A stretch of DNA of 64,000 nt, taken from Malurus cyaneus samueli (Eukaryota; Chordata; Aves; Passeriformes; Maluridae). Location: assembly GCA_009741485.1 (NCBI GenBank), contig CM019217.1, positions 45,170,873 to 45,234,872 of the forward strand, in the 5' to 3' direction. Below are positions 51,961 through 61,600 of this stretch, one piece after another. A program made the position numbers and the translations under genes. The stretch's first letter is position 1. The number at the start of each line of letters is the position of its first letter. The notes under the pieces were generated by a model. The model ran no database searches. It was not told the origin of the DNA and was given only the letters and a program-made list of their open reading frames with translations.

Positions 51961-53146
51961 TTCTCCAAACAATGTTTTCTCCCTCCCTCAGGCAATAAAT
52001 AAAAAGTTAATTTCTAGAAAAAAAAAAAAGAACAAAACCATACATATGTACATCAGCCACACAGGCATCTTGTGTTTTGGACTGGACTGGAGGGAAGGAC
52101 AGAGGTAGGGTGGGAAATAAGGCTCCAGGTGGGTTGAAGATGAGGCATTTTCAAGGCTTGGACCAAAAGCTGCAGAAATGTTGCACAGGTGAACAAGACT
52201 CAGCACAGGAAAAGGGCAGGTCATGAAGTGAGAGAAGCTTGAAAATGCTGTATGGATGACACCTCTGGGCAGCCTGGCCTCTACCCCACAGCTTCTCTTC
52301 TGTTATAGCCCACCCACGTTCCATCCTTCTTTTGGAAGAGCAGCAGTGGGACCGTTGGAGAAGAAGCTGAATGGAGTAATCAAAAGGAGCCCAGATTGCT
52401 GCCTGCACCCTTCTTTCTCATCTTGAAGCCACGGGAGAATGGACCTAAGTTCTGTAAAAACCAGTGATCCATAGAGGCAAGAAAAGAGGCATTTCAGACT
52501 ACATCTCTCCCTCCAAATCACTTCCCAACCACAAAGGAGCTCTCCTCCACTGGAGTGGGCTCAGCTGCTGATTTCGCAGGAGCCTGCCAGCTCCTACCGC
52601 ATCCCTCCAGCCACTGGAGAGATGAGCTCCAAACCCCTCCTGCTTGCCCCAGGGCCCTACCCGCAGCTCTGCGTGTCCAAAGTGTACCTGGCTCAGGTAA
52701 GCAGCACCCACCACACACACAGAGGTCTCTCTGAAAGGGGCAAGGCGGCTGCTGCACAATAAAAACAGGGTGGGCTCCCTTTTCAGCCTAGATGATCTGG
52801 GGTAGAAACATGGGGAGCAGGGGATGTGTATATTTTTTTAAAAAACAAGACAGTTAATAGGGATGGAAACACATGAAGACCAGGCACTTGAGGAAACCCA
52901 GTACACTAATTCTTTTCCTCCCCCAAAGAGCCTGGACAATGTCAAGGTTTGTGGCTTTTACAACTTCCGTGCTTTCAAAACGTAACAATTAAAAGCAAAC
53001 AAACCAAGATGAGGTAAGAAATCTCTCTACGAAAAAGATGTTGAGTCCAGGGTGAATGGCAGTGTCCGGCACTATTGCTTAACATCACAGGGCTCCAAGC
53101 CCCTTGCACGCCTGGCACTACCTGCCCGGCTGGCCTCAGCCCTGAG
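51961..53146 (-). other. DUSP4: DUSP4 3' UTR (inferred)
   Basis: Runs from the DUSP4 stop to the tandem - strand AATAAA signals. No repeat is recognised in it. The far end overlaps the last 60 or so bases of the inferred TNKS 3' UTR, making the genes tail-to-tail overlapping. Confidence 0.55.
51994..52003 (+). terminator. TNKS: Overlapping AATAAA pair, candidate distal end of TNKS
   Basis: AATAAATAAA followed 14 bases later by an A run at 52018-52029. On the opposite strand the same bases contain TTATTTATT, the AU-rich destabilising nonamer, which would lie in the DUSP4 3' UTR. Confidence 0.55.
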
Positions 53147-53532
53147 CTAACAGCTGGGCGACGTGGTGATGGGGCTGTGCAGGTAGGGGAGGCTGCTGGG
53201 GGTGGCATGGACACCAACAGACACGGGGAAACTGAAGACAAACTGCGAGGTGGGCGTGGAGGTGGCCTTGCCCCGCTCCCGCAGCGTCCCCGAGGGGCTG
53301 ACGGCTTCCACTGCGTATGAAGTGGCCAACACCTGCGACTCGAACTGCAGCAGCTGCCCCATGAAGCTGAAGTTGGGGGAGATGATGCTCCGGCGCTGCT
53401 TGACAAACTCGAAGGCCTCCTCTAGCTTGACGCGCTTCTTCATCATCAGGTAAGCCAGGCAGATGGTGGCTGAGCGGGAGATGCCAGCCTGGCAGTGCAC
53501 CAGGACCCGGCCACAGCACTCCTTCACTGAGT
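53147..53532 (-). CDS. DUSP4: DUSP4 exon 4 (phosphatase active site, C-terminus, stop)
   Basis: Begins after CTTCCAG and completes an Asp codon, then [20 protein letters not shown] through [20 protein letters not shown] to SPITTSPSC and [11 protein letters not shown] is the Cys-dependent phosphatase loop (HCxxxxxR). The [20 protein letters not shown] tail is a DUSP4-type variable region. Intact, with no frame problems. Confidence 0.98.
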
Positions 53533-56500
53533 CTGGAAGGCGACAGGAGTGAGATGTGAGACCGACACCCTTCCACCATGACCCAAGCCCTCACCAAACC
53601 TGCAGGTGGTGGATAATCTCCCTCCCACCAGAGCCATAAACGGACACAGCCTCTCTGCACGGGCACTCACCAATGTACTCAATTGCCTCCATGAACCAGG
53701 AGCTGATGTCAGCTTTGTGGTTATCCTCCACAGGGATACACTTGTACTGGTAGTGCCCCTCGAAGTGGTTGGGGCAGTCTGAGGAGACGTTCAGCAGGGC
53801 TGTGATGCCCAGTGCATCAAGCATGTCCCGCCGGGCTGCGTGATAGGCGCTGCCAAGGTAGAGGAAGGGAAGGATTTCCACAGGCCCACCCTGTCACAGA
53901 GAAAAACAACAGGTTGGCTAGGGGACAGTGGCAGGCAGGACACACACCCAGATGGCTTGAAAACACTGCGCTGTTCAGCAACCTGGCATCTAATCCTGGG
54001 CCATCAAAAGAGGGAGCAGAGGCTGCTTTCCTGAGGTCCCAAATCTATTTCAGCCCTCCCCCTCCTTGTCCTGTTCAGAAGCAGACGTGTGGGTTAACAG
54101 GATTTGGGCTTGTCCACTCTCTGAGGCGCACAAACACCCTGGGATCAGGAGGACCACCGTGCTCTCCCAAGAGAGGAAAGGAAGCAGGGCAGTGGCTCCA
54201 CAAGCCCCAGCTGAGGGAGAGCAGAGACTCCTGTGGGACCAGGTTGCAATGCTGGAAGAAGCAGTCAAAATAGCTAAGAGTGCTGGGCTTCTAGACATAC
54301 CTGGTCATGAAAGGGGGTCCCACAGGAACTGCAGCCCAAATCCAGGGGCTCAGCGCTGGTGGGGGGTGACACATTGCTCAGGGACTTGGTTTTTGCACAG
54401 AATTCAGGATACTCCGAGGAGAAGCGCTCATAGCCCCCTGCAAGAAAAGAGGCACAAAGTGTATCCCAGACTATATTCACAGTGCAGAAGGGCACAGCCG
54501 GAGCTGCCCTTGGCCACTAGATGATGCTACAGCGATGGAGAGTGGTCTCCTGCCCCAGGATGAGCAGTCCGGCTCCTGGCAGCAAGAGGGGAATCCCCTG
54601 AGGCCCGGCCATTCCCTTGGAGCAAGAATACCAAGAGCAATGATTTTGGCTACCCAAATCCCTCTACACGCTGCTGGCCAAAACCCCAGACTGAGGGGGG
54701 TTTTGAGAGAGACAATGAAGAGAGGATTTGTTGCCAGCATACTCAGACTTAAATGGGACGAGCTGCTCTGAGGCCAAAGCCCGTTCAATTCTCAGCTTCC
54801 CTTGATACATCATTTTGTCACAAAACACAGGCAGGACTCCCACTATCCCAGCTTGACCCTCCAGCTCAGAGCTCCCAAAACAACAGACCGTGAAAGCCCT
54901 GGCTCGGGCCAAGTACAGCGAAAATGACCCCGCAGCCAAGCTGCCCTCAGAGAGAGGTGTCTGCTCCCTCCCAAGGACACAGGTGCAAGCTGAACATGGA
55001 GCAGCTTGTTCCTCTGACCTGCTGCCAGGGGGATAAGCACAGGTGACGTCAGGGCTTCGTCATGGCAGGCCAAACAAGAGCAAACCCCATTGAGTTCCCA
55101 GGAAAGCTGCAGTGTTGGCTGCCAATAAACACTTCTGGTGAGATTTCCTTCTCTCATTCAAATCAAATCAACAACCCTGACATTCTTGTGGGGTCTAACC
55201 TTGAGCCTCAAAATCAATGAAAATCAAGTATTTTACTATCACCACAGGACTCCAGCTGGACCAAGTCCTGACTCCCAGTATGGCTTCTGAAGACTCAACC
55301 CAGCTGCAGGACCCTAAACCTGCAGACTTCCGCTTACCAGAGCATACAGGACACATTTTCTTATCCAGCCTTAGCTCTGTGATTGCCCTGAGCAAGGCTG
55401 GATACTGAAGACCAATGGATGCAAACATCTCAAGTAGCCCAGGAATCCCTAGGTAACTAGAGACCAGTACTGCCAGCATCCCAGTGCCCTTTGTGGTTTC
55501 CTCCCCCTACAAAAGGAAGGGCTCTAATACCTTAAAGCAGAACCATGTATGTGCATCTGCATTAGCATTGTCCCTCCCACGCAGCCAGGACAGTTTGCAG
55601 AGGCTGCATTTCCCTGCCTGACATCCCTTTACAGTCCCACTGCTTCGAATTGAAAGAGCATCCAAAACCAAGAGCCCTTGGTAGACAGCTTCCAGGGATC
55701 TAGTCCTAAAATCCCTGGATCTATTCCATTGCACTCCAGTGGTCATTGCACCATCCTGAAAGGGAAACATTGCCCAGGGTGATGGGCAGAAACAGGCTTC
55801 CTCCTTGGAAAGAAAAAAAGATCTTTTCAAATAAGATGTTTCTGTTTCAAAGAATCTCATCAGAATGCCCACTGAGCCAAGAACCACATCCAGCAGCTCC
55901 TGGGTGCGCACACCGACCCTGCCTGGCACAGGAGCCAGGCAGAGCAGGTGCCCATCACCAAGCAACACCCAGCCAGCCTGGACAGGGAACCTGGCAGCAG
56001 CCTGACCTGCACAAAACACATCTGCATCTTCATTGTGACCTGTACCCAACAAATGTGTGTTTGGGCATGCACACCTCTCGTTTGGTGTAGCTCTCATGGA
56101 ATAAGAACAAGACCATTTTAGTAGCTCTGTAGTACACAAGGAAGAAAACTGTAGTGCTGAGACTGAGTCTCTTGGAGCCCATTCCTTAGAAGGGCTCCCA
56201 TTCCAACCAACCTCCCACGAGAACCACAAAGGCACCAGAAGCTCTCAGCTGACAAAGGCCACCCTTGAAGCAGAGCAGCATTTCCTGCCACATGCGTGGC
56301 TCCAGCACCACGCTGGCTCATGGTGAAGGAGCCTGTTCCTGAGCGAGCCCTTGCTGTGCAGGCACTCCCGCAGCAGCACATCGTATCGCATCCTTGGAAC
56401 AGCTCCTGCTGCTTTTACTGTAGCTAGTACAACGCAAGTGCTAGTTCCTCCATCTATCAAGCCTCTTAATGGATTTGCTACTCTGCATACACATCCTCAC

Positions 56501-57635
56501 CCCTGCTGTAAGTAAACCAAGGAATAAATTGACTCTGAGGCTGTAAACAAAATAGAAAAAGCCCCACAGAGCTCATCTAGGAGCCCCAGCTGAGCATCCC
56601 CCGCCCCTAAATCATCTCACAGCAATTCTCAGGACCAGCAGCTCTAAATGTGCACAGCTTCTCATTTAATACACGGCAGAGGGGGGAAGCCCTGATCCCT
56701 CCTGTAGTCGCAAAAGGAGCACAGAGGTATCCCCGGGTTTTCTACCCGCTGCAAAGGGACATCGGCGTGACAGCAGGTATTTGACCCTGCACAAATACCT
56801 CCCCTGCGCCTTGGGGCCGGGGATGAACTCAAACAAAGAGCGGGGGGATTTCCCCCCACACACACACTTCCCTCAGGTCCCAGGCAGGGACACGGGGCCC
56901 GCACGATGCCCCTGAGCCGGCTCAGACCGCGTGGGGCCGATGGCCGCGCTGAGAGCGTCCCGGGATCCCCGCCGTCCGGTCCGTTCTCCCAACTCCGGGC
57001 AGGACAGCCGGGAGGCGGGAGAGGCCGGAGCCCCCCTCCCTGGCGGGAACAGCTGTCCGCGGCCACGTCCCACCCGGCATTCCCGGCCGGTCCCCCCGGC
57101 ATTCCCGGCGTCCCGGCATTCCCGGCCGGTCCCCCCGGCATTCCCGGCCGGTCCCCCGGCATTCCCGGCGTCCCCCGGCATTCCCGGTCGTTCCCCCCGG
57201 CATTCCCGGTCGTCCCCCGGCATTCCGTCTCCCGCTCCCCCGCGGTACCTGCCAGGAGGCGGATGTCGGCGCGCGCCGTGTCGCGACGGAGCGCGCGCAC
57301 CACGAGCGCCACGGTCTGTCCTCGCGCAGGGCCTCCGCGCGCGGGCTGCGCTCGTCGTCACCACGACGGCGGCGTAGAGCCCGGCCCGCAGCCGCGCCCG
57401 CCTCGCCCTCGGCCGGCAGGATCTGCTCCAGGCTCACGGCGCCTTGCCCGCCGCCGCACGATCGTGTTGCAGCGCACGTTGAGCGCCCCGCGGATGTGCC
57501 CGGCGCTGTGCGCCAGGAAGGGGCGGCAGTCCAGCACCAGGCACCGCCCGGCGCCGCCGGCCCCGGCCTCGTCGCGGCACACGAGCCGCCTCAGCGCGCT
57601 GCCCTCCTCTCGCGCAGCCCCTCGGTGGCCACCAT
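53147..57635 (-). CDS. DUSP4: Dual-specificity phosphatase 4 (MAP kinase phosphatase 2); exon 1 frame-broken as sequenced
   Basis: DUSP4 is a nuclear, mitogen-inducible phosphatase that removes phosphate from both Thr and Tyr of ERK, JNK and p38. On the - strand the exons are 57635-57249, 54437-54301, 53890-53671 and 53532-53147, all with GT-AG introns and matching phases from exon 2 on. Exon 1 holds the rhodanese-like regulatory domain with [18 protein letters not shown] and the basic MAPK-docking motif IVRRRA. Exons 3-4 hold the phosphatase domain with [12 protein letters not shown] and the active site [10 protein letters not shown]. The C-terminus SPITTSPSC is typical; the EYP-ELC-equivalent and [13 protein letters not shown] segments fit DUSP4 better than DUSP1. 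Exon 1 shows at least five sites where one or two bases are missing. They sum to seven and would bring the exon to 3n+1, as exon 2 requires, which favours sequence errors in a GC-rich region over a pseudogene. Confidence 0.93.
53533..53670 (-). other. DUSP4: DUSP4 intron 3 (138 bp)
   Basis: Short intron, donor GTGAGT, acceptor CTTCCAG. Nothing else seen. Confidence 0.9.
53671..53890 (-). CDS. DUSP4: DUSP4 exon 3 (phosphatase domain, N-terminal part)
   Basis: Encodes [20 protein letters not shown] then [20 protein letters not shown] and [20 protein letters not shown] to MEAIEYI plus one base. It contains the VEDN segment with the general-acid Asp. Near-identical to human by memory. Acceptor GTGACAG. 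Confidence 0.98.
53891..54300 (-). other. DUSP4: DUSP4 intron 2
   Basis: 410 bp, donor GTATGT, no recognised element. Confidence 0.85.
54301..54437 (-). CDS. DUSP4: DUSP4 exon 2 (end of rhodanese-like domain and linker)
   Basis: Begins after TTTCTTGCAG, completes Gly and encodes [20 protein letters not shown] then [20 protein letters not shown] and PFHDQ. [17 protein letters not shown] is characteristic of this MKP subgroup. Intact. Confidence 0.96.
54438..57248 (-). other. DUSP4: DUSP4 intron 1 (2.8 kb)
   Basis: GC-richer than the TNKS introns. Contains a GC minisatellite (57073-57228) just inside the donor and a long open frame on the DUSP4 strand (55507-56235, see findings). No interspersed repeat recognised. 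Confidence 0.75.
57073..57228. repeat. GC-rich minisatellite, about 8 units of 17-23 bp
   Basis: Tandem units of the form CCGGCATTCCCGGCCGGTCC. The core GGCATTCC occurs at about 57076, 57097, 57114, 57137, 57157, 57177, 57199 and 57219. Units differ by small C-run length changes and by CCGGT, CGT or TCGT spacers. It lies 15-20 bp inside the exon 1 splice donor of DUSP4. Confidence 0.93.
57249..57635 (-). CDS. DUSP4: DUSP4 exon 1 (rhodanese-like and MAPK-docking region), frame-disrupted as sequenced
   Basis: Start ATG at 57635-57633 in the context CCGCCATGG, followed by MVATEGLRE. The rest appears in successive frames: [20 protein letters not shown] and [20 protein letters not shown] to IVRRRA; then [11 protein letters not shown] and [14 protein letters not shown]; then [20 protein letters not shown]. 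Breaks lie near 57606 (1 base missing), 57444 (2), 57400 (2), 57361 (1) and 57315 (1). The donor is GTACCG. LLA replaces the expected LLK before the exon 2 GGYERF join. Confidence 0.85.
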
Positions 57636-57960
57636 GGCGGGGGGGGGAAGCGCCGCCCCGGGCCCGCGCCCGCCGCCCGCGCCGCTCGCGCACCCCCGCG
57701 CCGCGCCGCGCGCCCCTTAACCGGCGGCGGCCGGGCGCGCGCCCCGCCCCGCCCCGCCCCGCCCTCGCGCCGCGCCGGGGCCGCATGAATGGAGGGGAGC
57801 GGCGCGCGGGCGCGGCGCGTCACCGCCTCCATTCACAAAAAAGAAAAACCGTCCGCGCCGCCCGCCGGCCCCGGGTTGTGAATGGGAGAGAGCGGCGGGC
57901 GCGGCCGCGCCTTTGTCACCGCGGGCAGCGCGGTGTGACCCCGCCGGGACCCCCCTGGGT
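57636..57960 (-). promoter_or_regulatory. DUSP4: DUSP4 promoter / CpG island core
   Basis: Very GC- and CpG-rich sequence directly upstream of the DUSP4 ATG, continuous with exon 1 and the start of intron 1. Holds tandem GC boxes, a CRE-like half site (TGACGC on the - strand, 57817-57822) and TGAATGGA-type motifs. There is no clear TATA box. The transcription start cannot be placed from sequence. Confidence 0.7.
57741..57765 (-). promoter_or_regulatory. DUSP4: Four tandem GC boxes (Sp/KLF sites)
   Basis: Four overlapping GGGCGGGG-type units in a row on the - strand, about 105-130 bp upstream of the DUSP4 ATG. GC boxes bind Sp1/KLF factors and are typical of TATA-less CpG-island promoters. 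Confidence 0.75.
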
Positions 57961-57976
57961 CATACGCGCTGCGGGG

Positions 57977-58677
57977 CACACACACGTGCACACACGTGCA
58001 ACACACACACACCACACACACACACACCACACACATACAACACTACAGAACAAGACAGACACAGACACACACCCAGACATACACACAATGGATCACACTC
58101 ACACACTCAGGCACACGCACAGTGGATTACACACACACACACACACGCACACACACAGACACGCAGTGGATCACACGCACACAGTGGATCACACGCACAC
58201 ACACAAACACACACACAGTGGATCACACAGACACACAGACACACACAGTGGATCACACAGACACACACAGACACACATGGACACACACACACACCATGGA
58301 CACACACAGTCAGTGACACACACACACACACGTGGATCACACCGGACACACACACACAGAGTGGATCACCAGACACACACACAGACACACACACAGTGGA
58401 TCACACGCGCACACACACGACAGAATCCAGGACACACACAGACACACACAGACACACACACAGTGGATGGCACACACACACAAAACGGAGCACACACACA
58501 GACACACACACAACACCACACACACTGCGGCACACACACACAGACACACACACACACAGTGGACACACACACAAGAACACACACAAGACACACACAGACA
58601 CACACAGTGGATCACACGCATATACACAGATACACACACAGTGGATCACACACACACACTCAGGCACACGCACACAT
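57977..58677. repeat. (CA)n array with recurring GTGGATCAC motif
   Basis: About 700 bp of CACACACA on the + strand, broken every 15-90 bp by AGTGGATCACAC or close variants (about 15 by eye, from 58088 to 58650) and by CAGACACACA. Two CACGTG E-box motifs occur at 57983-57988 and 57993-57998. Open frames across it (His/Thr repeats on +, Cys/Val repeats on -) are repeat artefacts. Confidence 0.93.
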
Positions 58678-61600
58678 GGCCGGGCACACGCTGCGCACGC
58701 TCCTTTTCCTTTGTCCCATTGCTGCTGTTTTGTTTGGACAGCTTCCGCGGCGGGGGGCACTAAGCAGGGCCCGCTGTCAGCTCTGCAGGATCCCTCTGAC
58801 TAGGGATCTGCCACAGTCACGTTTCCCCTGTTAGAAATTTGCATCTCATCAGCTGCAGAGTCTTAAAAACACGACAGCACCCTGCCTGCGAAGTGACTCT
58901 GCAGAGGGCTCTTCGCTTTAATTCCTCACACAGAGAAACTCTATTTTCGGCTAAAAGCCTAAGGAGTAAAAGCATAGTCATGAAGTGTCCCAGGAGGATC
59001 TCCCCATAACCACCACCCGAACACCGAGCAATCACTTCACCCCAAAGGCCCCTTTGGGACTGCTTTCAAACAGAAGCAGTGTCACAAACCCAATGCCAGC
59101 AACCGTGCTCAGGGCATTTCATTTCCTGCAAACAGATGCTGGCTAGTCCCCAGGTGAGACTGCTTCAGCGACCCAAGAGTGTTCAGCTACTCCGATGTGG
59201 AGCTGGATGTGGTGGGTGTGAAGTTAGGGGCCCAATGCTTGTTCATGCCCATCTGCCCTGTCACTGCTTTTCGCAGAGGGCAGCACTTGCACAGGCACCT
59301 TTGCCTTCCCCTCCCCTGCCTGCCCGGTCGCTGTTGACTCGGGCAAGGCAGGTGACACCTTGCTGAGTGTGCCTGCCTGGGAGGAATCCAGCCTACCACG
59401 CACGTTCGAGACCTACAGCTGGTGACACTCCTGCATCCCACTGCTGCCTCTCCTCTACACTCTGCTCTCTGACCGCTCTCGGATTCTCCCCTCCGCCTGA
59501 GTCAGCCTGATCTTTGCACCTGTGGCTTTTGTGTGCCATGCCAACCCTTCGCCAGCCAAGTCAAATGAGATGAGCTGTGGGGGAAACATTGCTGCCTTTT
59601 GTGTAATACACCCCACTCCGGGAATGTATTAGAGTCTGTTGCTTAATACTAATACAACAGGGGTGGAAGGCTAATTTACTCCTATTCCAACCTGCACCAA
59701 ACACAAGGATAGCCAAACCCTATTTCTGTGGAAGTAAAGCAGAGTCTGGGTGGCCAGCGACATGCCAGAGATGTTCCTTCTTCCTTTAGAGACAAAACAC
59801 CCAAACTGAGAATTCGATTATAAACGAATTGAAAATTGTGCTCTCATACCAACAACACTTCAACTCAAGTTGAATAATCAAAACATCTTAAAAAGTTTTG
59901 CTCAAGGGCTGATGCCAAAATATGTTGGATTTTTTTTTTGTTCCTCTTGGGCAGATGTTGGCCACCACCATGTGGTGAGCTAGCCCCCTGTCTCCAATGC
60001 CTTCTGCACTATTCAATCCAGCTTTTACACTAAAACAGGATAACAAAGGACACAAAGTGTCATTGGAGGCAGGCCTGTCATCCTAATTCTTCCCTCTCTA
60101 GTCCAGCATGAGACTGGGACGAACTGATCTGAGGTGGGAGAGAAAGGCAATATTGCCATGGGTACAGGAATGGACATTTGGGCTGATGTCCATGGATGTT
60201 TGCAAGAGCACTGATGGAGGACATTATTTCAGGGTGGAGTATGGAAGGATGTGTGTGCATGTGCATCTGGTGAAGATTTTCACGTGTTTCCATGTGCCTG
60301 AACCCTTTCCCACTGTTCATTCTTTCCTGATGTCTGTCTAGATGTGGCAAGTTCTTGGCTCTTTCTTCCTGGGAAATAAACTGCACCCAGCCAGGCTGCT
60401 GGGAATACCAGTGTGCACCCACACCAGACATTGTCACAGCTGTGCTCCTGGCTATGATCACATCTGGAGCTGGGGCTGTGCTGAGGATGGAGGCTCACAG
60501 ACTGCTGGCAGTGCAGAAATTGAACCCAAAGGCAAGAGTGTCCAAAATGAACCAAGTCAATGCCACCTAGCCAGGATACACCACTGGAGAAGAAGAGTGA
60601 TCTCCCTCGCTGCAGTTAGCTCAAGTGGAGATCTAATTAACTTTATTTATGAAGGTGTTAAGATGGGAGTCACCAAAAATGCTAGCAGGGCAGAAGCCAC
60701 AAGGCAAAAGAAGCAGCACAATGACTGCTGGGGTGAAGGGGCAGAGTGTGTAGAAAGGACTGGGGAAGGGGGGTGGGGATGAGAGAAGACCACACGGCTT
60801 CATGTCCTGACTTTGTAAACCCAGAGAAGTGTGAAAGCCAATATCCCTGTCAAACAGCATCCGTATGGTGCAAGCTGAAATATATCCCTCTGGAAAACAA
60901 ACAACCAAAAGAAAAGAGAGAGACAGAGCAAGAGGTGTTCATTTCCTTTGCAGCAGAGTCAAGGAATCTTTTTTATAGTGCCCTGGCCAGAAGAGGCAAT
61001 TGTTGAAAGAGGCTGAAGGGAAATGAATTGTCAAAGGGGGCACATATTTGGATGATTAAATATCAACACATACCTTGAATTAAGAAAAAAGGATTTACAC
61101 CTCATCTCACTGTGGCAGTGAAAACCAAATCAGAGTCAGATTGTAAATCTGGCAGCCAAGAGATACCTATGTTTTTGGCCACCTAAAGGCTTTTTCTGTC
61201 CATGGAAATGCTAAAGCATGAGTTCCCCTGGGTGGGCAATAGCTGCTGTGGGCAGCTCAAAGCTGCTGAGCTCTGCGAGCCCTCCGGGCTCCTCCAGGCT
61301 TTTCTGGCTCTGCTCCCCTGGCTCCTGGCCCCAGTGTGTGCTCACGGAGTCCTGGTGTGCTGTGTCACGCTGCAGGTCTCAGCTACCTGACACATGTGCC
61401 TCCTCTGTGCCACTGGGCAGGAGCACTGGCCAGGATTTTGTTTTGCTGGAGTTTTCCCAAGAGCTTGATTCCCTCCATCCTCCTGGTCAGCCAGCCAGTG
61501 GCTGCACAGCGGTGGACGGACAAAGCACGGAGGTGCATCCTCGCTGCTCTTGGCATGTGACAGAAGCTGCAGAGTAAAGATGCTGCCACCTTTCCCTGGC

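Larger units (their letters stand above)
46540..52017 (+). other. TNKS: TNKS 3' UTR (inferred, about 5.5 kb)
   Basis: No coding exon follows the stop. Candidate poly(A) signals are AATAAA at 51840-51845 and the overlapping pair at 51994-51999 and 51998-52003. A 3' UTR of about 5.5 kb is in line with what I recall of the long human TNKS 3' UTR. It contains a CR1 fragment and an AU-rich nonamer (TTATTTATT, 51672-51680). The end position is inferred; earlier sites are possible. Confidence 0.6.

Noticed and set aside
52018..52029. Run of 12 A just after AATAAATAAA, as in a retroposed cDNA.
   Set aside because: The position fits the expected distal end of the TNKS 3' UTR, and no retrocopy body or target-site duplication could be identified. 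Kept as a poly(A)-site feature.
46540..53146. Possibility of a third gene between TNKS and DUSP4.
   Set aside because: The interval is explained by two convergent 3' UTRs and one CR1 fragment. I found no exon-like segment with splice sites.
56906..58834. A 642-codon open frame on the + strand, plus several other 100-300 codon frames in the same area.
   Set aside because: They run antisense through DUSP4 exon 1, the GC minisatellite and the CA array. Stops are rare there because of GC richness and repeats, and the products are Pro/Arg- then His/Thr-rich low complexity.
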